A stretch of DNA of 64,000 nt, from assembly GCA_003184365.1 (NCBI GenBank), contig NKYR01000021.1, positions 1 to 64,000 of the forward strand. The letters are read 5' to 3'. The translations under genes and the position numbers were made by a program. Below the pieces are notes generated by a model. The model was not told where the DNA came from. It did no database searches and saw only the letters and a list, made by a program, of their open reading frames with translations. Position 1 is the stretch's first letter, and every line of letters begins with the position of its first letter. The stretch comes from Evernia prunastri (lineage: Eukaryota > Ascomycota > Lecanoromycetes > Lecanorales > Parmeliaceae). Below are positions 10,276-20,904 of this stretch, piece by piece.

Positions 10276-12735
10276 TTACGATTGGCGACGACGCTTCCGA
10301 GCTGAGAGGTCTTGTGAGTAGTGTTCGCCTCCTTTACGTTTGGGTAAGAGACTATATTGATTTGGTTCGTGGGAATGACATCCTTCGCAGGCATGGGATA
10401 GATCGGGAAATGATCTATGAAAAGGGGAATTGAAACCTTGCTGCTCTCGAAACCATCGCATCGTTCGGGGGAATCCGCTGATCCGCCTTTGCCCTTCAGT
10501 GAAACTCTGAAGAAAGATGTTCATGGACTCATCGAGATGATGGACTGCGAACTCCACATTTTTTCCCGTATCGATGACACATGACGCAAAGATCCTCGTC
10601 ACCTTTGTAATAGCCTACGATCTCATGATCTGTCATGAATGTAAGATCACTGGGATGAACTCGTCTTAGTGCTTCGAAGATGATATGACCTTGAAGCCGG
10701 CATCGAATGCTTCCCTTGCAGTACACCTTTCCATTCTGATAGAGCGGAGCACTCGTTAGTTCAAAGAAGAAGCTAGAGATCAGCAAAGCAAAAGCCGTTC
10801 TTAGACCGAAACCGTGATTCTGCGGTTGTGAATGAGCGCATACCCGAAGCTTGTCCATGCAGCTGGTATCATCGATGGCGAGGGCAGAGTTCGGCAGGTA
10901 GATGTTTGTCCGGATGTACTGAGCTCTGCAGCTATCATCTAAACGATTCCAGAGTTCCCTCCATGCGCTTTGACCGTCTAACGAGGACATAAATGACCGC
11001 CAAAGCCGGGGTACAAAACCATCCTGGATTACGTGACGAAAGCTTGCGGCACGAGGTGACTGATCTTGATTGATATTGGTGCCTGTGCCCAAAGATAGGA
11101 CGATATCTGGTTGGCTACTCGACGGCCATATATATCGGCTCTCCCAGAGAGCCAGGTTGACCGGATTGTTGTGTTTTAGACCGCCATCTTGAAAGGTACC
11201 CAAAGTAGATATTTGAAGCGGTTGAAAAAGCCTATAACACATCAGTAAACGAGTATACGTATATTATAGGAGACGTTACATTGGCGCTGCCGAAGTTGCC
11301 CTTCCCCTAAGATCATGTGTTAGCGCCAACCCGAAGCTGGGCGGGAAGAACGTACGCTTCCCACACATAAGGCTCATCGTCAACCTCCGCTGGACGAAGA
11401 TGCCGGTAGCCTAAATGGTGTCAGAATGGAAGCTGCAGTATCTTGCTGAGTTAGCTCACCGCAATCGGCCTGCCGAACGCCAACACCATTGTAATTCGAT
11501 AAAACCACGGGGGACGCATCCGAGAACGTGGTTGCAGTCACGCCTATCTTCGTTGCAGTCTTCGCGGGCAGATGCCCAAATAAACGTTGTTGAAGACCAA
11601 AATATCTCTTTAGTGTGGCCTCCAGAACGGCGCTGTCATAATAACCATCCGAAAGCCAGCATCGTAACATATGGCGAAAGAAATGCCAAGGACCTCCTGC
11701 GGCACGAAGGCGAGTGCTGAAGAACTCACGGCTTAGACTGTCGAACGCCTGAATGCACTGAGTGACGCCCCATTGACGCTGAAAGAGGCCCAGTACGATG
11801 AGCCCACCTGCAGGAGTCGTCAGCAAGTGTAAGTCTATGGATCAATAAAGCTTACCGGAGCTTGTCCCGAAGGCCAGGTCAAACAGATCTCGAATCGGAC
11901 AGTCGGGCCCGACGACATCTTGTAGTATTCCCAAGAACTCAAGTGGAACGACTCCGCGAATTCCACCTCCGTCAACACTCAATATTCGCAAGCCAGCTGT
12001 GGGCGGCTTCAAAGCAACCGTGAGCCACCCAGCGGAGCAGAGCGGGCAGCTCTCGAGTTCATACGTATGCTCCAACCACGATACTGGGTGACCGAAAATT
12101 CTGACACAAGTTTCGCACATGCTATGGCCACAGCTCAAGACATATTCTGGTTTTCGCCGGAGGCATGGAAGACATGTTTGATTGTTATGGAACCTGGCCC
12201 AAGGAATATTTATACTGACAAAGTTGTGTCGGTGGATGCAGCCGGCTGTGTCCCCAGATACCTGCATCTCAGAGAACTGATCTGCGAGCCTGTCCTTGAT
12301 GACCTGATTTTGACGTGGCACCAAAGATTGCTTCTTGGACGAGGCGACAAGGGATTGGGTACAGAGGGGTTTATAGATATCATCGTAAACGAGTTCGGGG
12401 TCAAACACTTTCTCGGTCAGCCACAGACTAGAGGAGTTTCCCGCGGTCGACTTACAGTGCATCCCTTGGGGGTAGGCGTCGAACAGGATGATAGAAGCAA
12501 TGTAGGACGTCCAAGTACTTTCAGAAAGGTCGTACCGCGTGCTAAGTTTGAGGAAGTTGGTTAAGTGCCCGGAGAAATCGGTCGAGATTGGATTCGCAAG
12601 CTGGCTTGAGGCCACAAAATCGAACGATTCAACCCCATGCATGCTATCAAAATATTCCTTCTTCGATTCCTTCTCCGCCATGCTCTCCATGGCTGCAGCT
12701 GCTTGCCTTGCTGTGGTGAGTGTAGATCTGATCAT
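10276..12735 (-). CDS. RING-patatin phospholipase-like protein, 5'-truncated and frameshifted
   Basis: Exons are about 12735-11856, 11807-11460, 11410-11356, 11306-11280 and 11231 onward; all four splices keep frame. A RING-like Cys/His cluster (C-L-P-C, C-G-H-S-M-C-E-T-C, C-P-L-C) at residues 192-245 precedes a patatin domain. That domain shows the oxyanion loop D-G-G-G-I-R-G, the nucleophile motif G-T-S-S-G (split by intron 1) and the dyad D-G-G-L-K-H-N-N-P. Patatin-like lipases hydrolyse acyl chains of phospholipids, and fungal RING/NB-ARC patatins are linked to incompatibility and innate responses. Two defects stand out. The frame is open upstream into the stop codon of the adjoining copia element, so the N-terminal half seen in relatives is missing. 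A one-base shift at an A6 run (10559-10564) separates the C-terminal ~95 residues. It is probably a pseudogene unless the shift is a sequencing error. Confidence 0.72.
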
Positions 12736-12765
12736 GCTAGGCGTAATTCTAGTAGCAATGGGAGA

Positions 12766-15115
12766 TCATTGATCAATACCTTGTCTTTCTACCCACCCTT
12801 CCAGCTCCAGATCTAGTCGATTCGTATCGACTAGCCGCTGCAACGCATCGCACCCCTTGTCCTTCGTCATTGCGTCGGTGGGGTTCTTGTCTCCCTTGAT
12901 CCAGAGGATCTCGGTGATCTCCCGTCGTTCGTATGACTGTCTAAGACATAAGATGTCTATCATTAGTCTTTTTTCCTGAGTTGTCCCCAGTTTGACGAGA
13001 CATTCATGTAGAGACTTCGAGTCTATGCATATGGAAAGAGGTATCTTCTCCTTCCCCTGGGGAGTACTAGAGAAAATTTGGTTCAGGGTTGACTTTATAG
13101 TGGCTGCGACGTCGAATCCCAGTGACAGGGCGTAGAGTTCGGAGGCTAACACGCTTCTGGTGACTCGACGACATTTGATTGATTGCCGATGAATGATATT
13201 TGCATTGTTTTGGGCGTCAGCCAAGACTATCACGTATCTGATTTGGGAGGAAAGATCCTTATTATTAGCGAACGAGGAGTCTGTAAAGGCCACGATTCTC
13301 AGAGTTGTCACATCTAACTTGACAAATGTAAGGCCTCTTACTTCCATTTGCCAGGAGAGGCAGTGATTTAGGTACTGAGCATCCTCGTAAGTAGGCTCCA
13401 CGATTTGGGCGGCGTACGACAGGGCAAATGCGGCCTGTGGCTGTGATAAAGTAGCGATGTAGGCTCCCCGGGCTCTCTGAGCGACGTATTGTTCTTTCGT
13501 GAATGTCTTTGAGAGTAGTTGAATCTTCTTAGCTTGTTTTAGTTGACTGATTCTAATATTGTCTCCGAGGGTGATGACGAATCCATTGAATTCCAAAGGC
13601 TGTTTCGGAGAGAGTCTCTCACATGGCCTAGCCACTAGTCCAGCGGCATGTAATTCTCGTGATTCCACTTCCATGAATTCGGTGGTACCAGCAATGAGGG
13701 AATCATCGGTTTGTAAGCCAACAATTGCTGTCATATCGTCATTGAATAGTAGACAGGTGTCGAATGTAGATGGAATCATTCCCAGTTTCTCCACATGATG
13801 CTTATGATATGTCTGAAACCAGTGGGTACCGGACTCAGCAATTCCATAGAGGGGGAGAATAACACGGAGAATCGTTCTCGATGATAGTTCCATTTCTGCT
13901 GGGCCTAGAATAAAGACATCCCTAGCCAACTCGGAGCGAGATTGCGTGTATGCCTGAGTTATGTCACGAAGATATAACGATAGCTGTGGGATAGCTAGAG
14001 ACAAAGCAATAATAAGCCGTTGACTAGCCCGTTGAATGGTAGGGGCCTGAGTGAGAATCTCATGTTTCTCTGAGTCATTGAATGCTTGCACTACCAGTCG
14101 TGACTTCTCGAAAGCCTTCTCGGTACCCTCATTCTTGACTTGATCCACAAAGCGGCTACCGAATATTCGTGCTCCTGCGGGGACGTCTTCGGTCTTCATG
14201 ATCTCAAAGACTCCCTTTTCAAGTAGTCCATTTAGTTCTTTTAGCCGGGATGCCTGAAAGTTCGGTAGAGGTGACATCGACTTGGACATGTAGACGGTGA
14301 TATCAACTGGGTTCTGAAAGCGAGTGGGGATGTGTCGATGCCGAGGAGGGTTCCGACGGAGCGGAGTGTCCTGGGGGGGGTCTTGGGTATTGTCATTGGC
14401 CGGCTGAATATCGTTTGATTCTGGAGAATCTTCTGGAGAATCTCCTGGAGAGTCTTGCCCGGGGGATTCAGGAGGATTTTGTCCTGGAGACTCAATTGGA
14501 GTGTCCGATTCTTCCAAATATGGCTTGACGATAGTGACTCGAAAGTCTGTAGGGCCACTAGACAACTCGACGGTGCAAGTTTCTCGAGAAGTGGCTAGCA
14601 ATTTGTATGGTCCAGTCCACTTCTTTTGATGTGTTCTCCACACTAATACCGGGGAACCAATTGGGGTATCGTGCATCCTCATAGTCTGGGGGCCGTTTCG
14701 CTGATGTAGGGCGTCATTGACTTGTCTCTTAGCGTGGAGTTTTCCAACCTCAGTCATTGCTTTGTTGATGGCCTTAGCTCTCTCAGTGGTGGATAAAGTC
14801 GGTGCATCGTCGTTTGTGATGCGGGGGAAGGTTCCAAAAACCAGCAATGTAGGAACGAGGCCATTATATCCGGCTGTATCGTTGACAGCCTTGACAGCCA
14901 TTTGTAGGCGGATCTCTTTGGTAGTGACCTGATTCTCTAACTCGGCAGTAATGATCAAATAGGCCCGTCTCAATGGGACGTGATATCGTTCCACTAGGCC
15001 GATAGAATTAGCGGCCTCAACTGGTACGCATTTTGTTTGAATGCTCAGAGTTCTAGCATTTTGCCTAAATTCGGTACTGTCGAAGTTGGTTCCAGCGTCA
15101 TGGACAATGACGTCG
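12766..15115 (-). CDS. Copia pol, C-terminal part: integrase end, RT, RNase H
   Basis: The frame opens at the N at 15116 and ends at a TGA. It begins within integrase (H-D-A-G-T-N-F-D, then G-L-V-E-R-Y-H carrying the catalytic Glu). It then has a Pro-rich linker of S-P-G-Q-D/S-P-E type repeats, an RT domain (F-G-S-R-F-V-D, D-I-T-Q-A-Y-T-Q-S and the active-site block L-Q-T-D-D-S in place of Y-V-D-D), and RNase H (A-F-T-D-S-S-F, A-S-E-L-Y-A-L, I-D-S-K-S-L, W-I-K-G-D-K-N-P-T-D). No stop interrupts the RT-RNase H region, so this copy was recently active or young. Confidence 0.85.
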
Positions 15116-16397
15116 NTCAGCAATTCCATAGAGGGGGAGAATAACACGGAGAATCGTTCTCGATGATAGTCCCATTTCTGCTGGGGCTAGAATAAAGACA
15201 TCCCTAGCCAACTCGGAGCGAGATTGCGTGTATGCCTGAGTTATGTCACGAAGATATAACGATAGCTGTGGGATAGCTAGAGACAAAGCAATAATAAGCC
15301 GTTGACTAGCCCGTTGAATGGTAGGGGCCTGAGTGAGAATCTCATGTTTCTCTGAGTCATTGAATGCTTGCACTACCAGTCGTGACTTCTCGAAAGCCTT
15401 CTCGGTACCCTCATTCTTGACTTGATCCACAAAGCGGCTACCGAATATTCGTGCTCCTGCGGGGACGTCTTCGGTCTTCATGATCTCAAAGACTCCCTTT
15501 TCAAGTAGTCCATTTAGTTCTTTTAGTCGGGATGCCTGAAAGTTCGGTAGAGGTGACATCGACTTGGACATGTAGACGGTGATATCAGCTGGGTTCTGAA
15601 AGCGAGTGGGGATGTGTCGATGCCGAGGAGGGTTCCGACGGAGCGGAGTGTCCTGGGGGGGGTCTTGGGTATTGTCATTGGCCGGCTGAATATCGTTTGA
15701 TTCTGGAGAATCTTCTGGAGAATCTCCTGGAGAGTCTTGCCCGGGGGATTCAGGAGGATTTTGTCCTGGAGACTCAATTGGAGTGTCCGATTCTTCCAAA
15801 TATGGCTTGACGATAGTGACTCGAAAGTCTGTAGGGCCACTAGACAACTCGACGGTGCAAGTTTCTCGAGAAGTGGCTAGCAATTTGTATGGTCCAGTCC
15901 ACTTCTTTTGATGTGTTCTCCACACTAATACCGGGGAACCAATTGGGGTATCGTGCATCCTCATAGTCTGGGGGCCGTTTCGCTGATGTAGGGCGTCATT
16001 GACTTGTCTCTTAGCGTGGAGTTTTCCAACCTCAGTCATTGCTTTGTTGATGGCCTTAGCTCTCTCAGTGGTGGATAAAGTCGGTGCATCGTCGTTTGTG
16101 ATGCGGGGGAAGGTTCCACAAACCAGCAATGTAGGAACGAGGCCATTATATCCGGCTGTATCGTTGACAGCCTTGACAGCCATTTGTAGGCGGATCTCTT
16201 TGGTAGTGACCTGATTCTCTAACTCGGCAGTAATGATCAAATAGGCCCGTCTCAATGGGACGTGATATCGTTCCACTAGGCCGATAGAATTAGCGGCCTC
16301 AACTGGTACGCATTTTGTTTGAATGCTCAGAGTTCTAGCATTTTGCCTAAATTCGGTACTGTCGAAGTTGGTTCCAGCGTCATGGACAATGACGTCG
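13835..16397. repeat. Duplicated contig overlap, 1281 bases twice (13835-15115 and 15117-16397)
   Basis: Both blocks begin TCAGCAATTCCATAGAGGG and end CAATGACGTCG, have identical length and flank the N at 15116. They differ by a handful of substitutions (for example near 13891/15173 and 14834/16116). Confidence 0.93.
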
Positions 16398-17638
16398 GGA
16401 GGTCCCACATATACATCTATCCAGCACAGTCTAAGCATATCCCACGTGTGAGAGGCGGTCATATTTGACAGCCAGCGAGCGGCCTGGAAAGAAGTTCCTT
16501 CGTCAACGACTTGGAGAACTGGGCTACCGTCAATATAGAGGACATCGATGACAATTGTGTGGTTGAAATAAGCATTGTCCTCGTCTTTTAGCGAGAATCT
16601 GAAACGGCCTGGGGATCGAGAATGTTTCTGACAAAGAGTGCAGAACTCGGTAATTCGCTCAAGAATATGACGGTGCTCGGAGTCATTGTAGCCAGCTTTC
16701 TCCAGGGTACGGACGAGTCTATTGACTGAGGGATGGCCAAATCGACGATGTAGCTGACGTAGCTCGGTGTCAGTGAGATAGTGGACTGACGGCGGTCCCC
16801 ATATCAAGAAGGGATGTTCGTGAAAACGGACAATTGGGACTGTGGAACCATCTTTCAAGACGACTTGGTCCTCGAGGTTATTCAGGTAGATCCCTAGCCT
16901 ATCCATATCTTGAAGGCAAAGTAGAAATGGGGTATCAGCCTCCATGACATGAAACTCAATTCGGCCAACAGGCGAATCCACCGTAAGTTTTCCAATTGAT
17001 GTTGCTGTCCCAATCCCGAAATGGGCGGTAATACTACCAGCGGAGGTGACATCTAGCTGTGCACCAAACTCTCTCATATATGCTTTTGCTTGATCATATC
17101 TCGCGGTAGATGTACGTGCTGCTCCGGTATCGAGCAAGACGCCGTGGAATTGTCTCGAGGTATATCGGCTAGTGGTGAGAAAGCTGTCAGACTTGGTAAG
17201 AATGTGATATGTTGATTGGCTGGAAAGTTCCAAATAGCGTGTTTGNGACAGCCAGCGAGCGGCCTGGAAAGAAGTTCCTTCGTCAACGACTTGGAGAACT
17301 GGGCTACCGTCAATATAGAGGACATCGATGACAATTGTATGGTTGAAATAAGCATTGTCCTCGTCTTTTAGCGAGAATCTGAAACGGCCTGGGGATCGAG
17401 AATGTTTCTGACAAAGAGTGCAGAACTCGGTAATTCGCTCAAGAATATGACGGTGCTCGGAGTCATTGTAGCCAGCTTTCTCCAGGGTACGGACGAGTCT
17501 ATTGACTGAGGGATGGCCAAATCGACGATGTAGCTGACGTAGCTCGGTGTCAGTGAGATAGTGAACTGACGGCGGTCCCCATATCAAGAAGGGATGTTCG
17601 TGAAAACGAACAATTGGGACTGTGGAACCATCTTTCAA
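15117..17638 (-). CDS. Copia pol, middle part: protease, integrase, start of RT
   Basis: The frame crosses the N at 17246. It carries integrase zinc-binding residues (H-R-R-F-G-H, then C-T-L-C), the catalytic core Asp in V-I-D-V-L-Y-I-D and the H-D-A-G block. After the N it steps back to the protease (L-L-D-T-G-A-A) and repeats the integrase start. The part after the N has an intact Gln codon at the position where the neighbouring contig has a TAA stop (17645-17647). Confidence 0.82.
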
Positions 17639-18025
17639 GACGACTTAATCCTCGAGGTTATTCAGGTAGATCCCTAGCCTATCCATATCTTGAAGGCAAA
17701 GTAGAAATGGGGTATCAGCCTCCATGACATGAAACTCAATTCGGCCAACAGGCGAATCCACCGTAAGTTTTCCAATTGATGTTGCTGTCCCAATCCCGAA
17801 ATGGGCGATAATACTACCAGCGGAGGTGACATCTAGCTGTGCACCAAACTCTCTCATATATGCTTTTGCTTGACCATATCCCGCGGTAGATGTACGTGCT
17901 GCTCCGGTATCGAGCAAGACGCCGTGGAATTGTCTCGAGGTATATCGGCTAGTGGTGAGAAAGCTGTCAGACTTGGTAAGAATGTGATATGTTGATTGGC
18001 TGGAAAGTCCCAAATAGCGTGTTTG
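16467..18025. repeat. Duplicated contig overlap, 779 bases twice (16467-17245 and 17247-18025)
   Basis: Both blocks begin GACAGCCAGCGAGCGG and end CAAATAGCGTGTTTG, with no length difference, and flank the N at 17246. Confidence 0.93.
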
Positions 18026-20314
18026 GGCTTGGTCTAATGAGACTGTAGAAGTGGCTGTGACGAAGTTTTCGGCCTCCTCTAAGTCAGATTCTTGGATATC
18101 GAGAGTTAAGGCCTCGAAATCCTCGATGGTCTCTTCTTCCTGACCTTCATTCTCCTGAATATACGAGTCATATCGCTTGTCAATGGAGTTGGAAAACCGC
18201 TTAGCGAACTTGTTTCGAGACTCCTGGCGTTCCTTTTCGGTGTACTTGGTTGACCAGCAGCCTGTCTTCCCACAGACAATGCATCGTTTCTTCTGAAAGT
18301 TGTTATTTGACGGAGAATGCGGAGAAAACTTGCTGTTGTTGCTATGATTTAGGGGTCGATTGGTGTAATACTTCCGGTCAGTGAAGTATGTAGCAGGGCC
18401 AAGTGGCTCGGATCTCTCAGCCTTCATAGCCTCTTCGTGATTCTCGATGGCGGCATAGATGTTGTTGATTAGTCCGGCAATTGTAGTCGTCTGTTGCAAG
18501 ATCGCAACACTACACGCAGGGATATTGCTGNTCCCAATCCCGAAATGGGCGATAATACTACCAGCGGAGGTGACATCTAGCTGTGCACCAAACTCTCTCA
18601 TATATGCTTTTGCTTGACCATATCCCGCGGTAGATGTACGTGCTGCTCCGGTATCGAGCAAGACGCCGTGGAATTGTCTCGAGGTATATCGGCTAGTGGT
18701 GAGAAAGCTGTCAGACTTGGTAAGAATGTGATATGTTGATTGGCTGGAAAGTTCCAAATAGCGTGTTTGGGCTTGGTCTAATGTGACTGTAGAAGTGGCT
18801 GTGACGAAGTTTTCGGCCTCCTCTAAGTCAGATTCTTGGATATCGAGAGTTAAGGCCTCGAAATCCTCGGTGGCCTCTTCTTCCTGACCTTCATTCTCCT
18901 GAATATACGAGTCATATCGCTTGTCAATGGAGTTGGAAAACCGCTTAGCGAACTTGTTTCGAGACTCCTGGCGTTCCTTTTCGGTGTACTTGGTTGACCA
19001 GCAGCCTGTCTTCCCACAGACAATGCATCGTTTCTTCTGAAAGTTGTTATTTGACGGAGAATGCGGAGAAAACTTGCTGTTGTTGCTATGATTTGGGGGT
19101 CGATTGGTGTAATACTTCCGGTCAGTGAAGTATGTAGCAGGGCCAAGTGGCTCGGATCTCTCAGCCTTCATAGCCTCTTCGTGATTCTCGATGGCGGCAT
19201 AGATGTTGTTGATTAGTCCGGCAATTGTAGTCGTCTGTTGCAAGATCGCAACACTACACGCAGGGATATTGCTGTAGGAGGTGATTATCTTATTCCGAAG
19301 TGCCGTATCTGACTGAAATTCGTAGTCCAGTCCTCTTTGAATCTGGCGGAGTTGTTGAATCATCTCGTTAAAGACAATCCCTTTGCTCTTTTCAGGACTA
19401 GCTCGGAGTAAGCCTCTCAGACTGATACTGTTCCATTCTCGAAGCATGAGTCGACGGTGTTCTTCTCCTTCGAAATGACCCTGGAATCGATCAAAGAGTT
19501 GTTGTACGGTGAGGCCGATTCCTTGACAGCTAGAGTAGTAGTACTCTAGGGCCATGGATTTCAACACAGTGGGGAATGCAGTTTGAACGATTTGCTGGGG
19601 GATCTCAGCTCTGGCACAGAGGTCCATGAATATGTTGAATTTGTAGCTGAGACTCTCGGTGGGACTCCCACCGTACTTCTCCTCGGTAGTGTACAATTTG
19701 GCCAGAGTAGCAAGTTCCTTGCTATGGCCATGGTTTTGTCTGGTCCCGAAGTCTTGAATGACTTGGTAGGGAGAGGGTAGCTGGTGTGGGATTCGGTAAT
19801 TTGGGCCATAGACTGGGGCCGGGGGGAGAATCGGGGCAGGATTCTCTGGTTGATAAGGCGGCTGCGGGGGGAGAGGAGCAATGTTCTCCGGTCGATAAGG
19901 CTGTTGGGGCTGAACTGGCTGTTGCTGAGGGGGATAATACCGGGGCTGCTTTGGTGGAGGACGTTCGTCGTCGTCCGATGGCCACGGAATCTCCTCGTGG
20001 ACAGCGTCTGCTAGTCCTTGGGCTATCGAGAATCCTTTCCCTTTCTTGACATAGACTCCAAGGGCTCGAAGGCAGTCTCTTAGACCATAGAGATTCGCTC
20101 TGGTAAGTTTCTCAAAGTCCTCTTTGACGAATAGTCGAAATTCGTCAGCAAAGATGTCAGCGAGAGACTTCCATTTGTGTAGCGTATATTCTTGTATTCT
20201 CCAATGGACAAGTTGACTAATCTCTTCGGTATCCGATGGCTTGACTCCTTTGGACAGCAAGTCCTCTAGCTGACGCTCAGTCATGGTGTCTGTAGAAGAC
20301 TGTCCGGGGGCCAT
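17645..20314 (-). CDS. Copia gag and protease (N-terminal part)
   Basis: ATG at 20314. The N-terminal 110 residues are helical and charged, followed by a Pro/Gln-rich stretch (about 115-190), the gag core, and a zinc-knuckle-like C-I-V-C-G-K-T-G-C-W-S-T-K-Y in which the usual His is Tyr. The aspartic protease motif L-L-D-T-G-A-A follows. The N at 18531 duplicates about 248 codons. A TAA at 17645-17647 ends the frame, where the parallel contig reads a Gln codon. The His-to-Tyr and Gln-to-stop changes are both C-to-T on the coding strand. Confidence 0.82.
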   Translation of the reverse strand: MAPGQSSTDTMTERQLEDLLSKGVKPSDTEEISQLVHWRIQEYTLHKWKSLADIFADEFRLFVKEDFEKLTRANLYGLRDCLRALGVYVKKGKGFSIAQGLADAVHEEIPWPSDDDERPPPKQPRYYPPQQQPVQPQQPYRPENIAPLPPQPPYQPENPAPILPPAPVYGPNYRIPHQLPSPYQVIQDFGTRQNHGHSKELATLAKLYTTEEKYGGSPTESLSYKFNIFMDLCARAEIPQQIVQTAFPTVLKSMALEYYYSSCQGIGLTVQQLFDRFQGHFEGEEHRRLMLREWNSISLRGLLRASPEKSKGIVFNEMIQQLRQIQRGLDYEFQSDTALRNKIITSYSNIPACSVAILQQTTTIAGLINNIYAAIENHEEAMKAERSEPLGPATYFTDRKYYTNRPPNHSNNSKFSPHSPSNNNFQKKRCIVCGKTGCWSTKYTEKERQESRNKFAKRFSNSIDKRYDSYIQENEGQEEEATEDFEALTLDIQESDLEEAENFVTATSTVTLDQAQTRYLELSSQSTYHILTKSDSFLTTSRYTSRQFHGVLLDTGAARTSTAGYGQAKAYMREFGAQLDVTSAGSIIAHFGIGXSNIPACSVAILQQTTTIAGLINNIYAAIENHEEAMKAERSEPLGPATYFTDRKYYTNRPLNHSNNSKFSPHSPSNNNFQKKRCIVCGKTGCWSTKYTEKERQESRNKFAKRFSNSIDKRYDSYIQENEGQEEETIEDFEALTLDIQESDLEEAENFVTATSTVSLDQAQTRYLGLSSQSTYHILTKSDSFLTTSRYTSRQFHGVLLDTGAARTSTAGYGQAKAYMREFGAQLDVTSAGSIIAHFGIGTATSIGKLTVDSPVGRIEFHVMEADTPFLLCLQDMDRLGIYLNNLED
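17788..19274. repeat. Duplicated contig overlap, 743 bases twice (17788-18530 and 18532-19274)
   Basis: Both blocks begin TCCCAATCCCGAAATGGGCG and end GGGATATTGCTG, with no length difference, and flank the N at 18531. Confidence 0.93.
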
Positions 20315-20737
20315 TTTGGTATGTGTTGAGACGGTGGGACTTAGTAGTGTTAAGTCGCCTTTCGAGGTGTTTTCTGGTCGTCACTCTGGTCTGAAAGAAT
20401 GTGTTTTGGAGTAGAAATTGTAGTTCTATTCAATCGAATCATCAAATGTGAGCGGAATCGACTGTGTAACCATAGAACCGTGTGAAGCTATCGCGGCGAC
20501 GTCATGGCGGACTTCCTTCAAGAGTATTGCCTAGCTAATCTGTGTACTGATTTAGTACACTGATCAGTGTTGGTAAGTACTTGGTACTGCAGTTACTGCT
20601 GTGAGACTGAATCACTAGATTTGGTATTCCTAATGATGTCTAAGGAAGAAGGATTCTATGTACAGGAAAGGCCTTCATATATCAATGTACTAGGCCGAAA
20701 GAGTGTTAGTGGAAGCGAGTGTTGAGTCGTTTCAACA
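20315..20737 (-). repeat. Putative 5' LTR and leader of the copia element
   Basis: In the minus-strand direction the LTR could start at TGTTGAAACG (20737). The region includes a perfect 14-base palindrome ACACTGATCAGTGT (20557-20570). The LTR end and primer-binding site are not clear because no second LTR is available for comparison. Confidence 0.4.
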
Positions 20738-20904
20738 TAACGTAAAGAAGATTTGCCGTCAGGTGGATGAGTGTATGATGACGGACCATTCCAGCTAGGC
20801 GTCTCTAGGCGGTCTTCAGCCTTCTTCATCTCTTTCGATCGGCGGCTGGATTGAAAAGCGCCGTCTCAGCGGAAATTGTAATGTGCTGGCGCTTCAGAAC
20901 GAGG

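Larger units (their letters stand above)
12766..20737 (-). mobile_element. Ty1/copia retrotransposon family, represented by four overlapping unmerged contigs
   Basis: Reading from 20314 downward gives gag, protease, integrase, reverse transcriptase and RNase H, the Ty1/copia order. The stretch is interrupted by single Ns at 18531, 17246 and 15116. At each N the sequence restarts upstream of where it stopped, so blocks are repeated (743, 779 and 1281 bases). Removing the repeats leaves about 4.74 kb of gag-pol, a normal copia size. A putative 5' LTR/leader lies at 20315-20737. No 3' LTR is present: the RNase H frame ends at 12766 and patatin coding sequence follows within 30 bases. Repeated blocks differ at scattered sites, so the contigs come from different genomic copies. 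Confidence 0.9.

Noticed and set aside
12766..20314. Tandem array of copia elements or giant repeat polyproteins
   Set aside because: Every repeat boundary coincides with a single N and each duplicated pair has exactly equal length, so unmerged contig overlaps explain it better.
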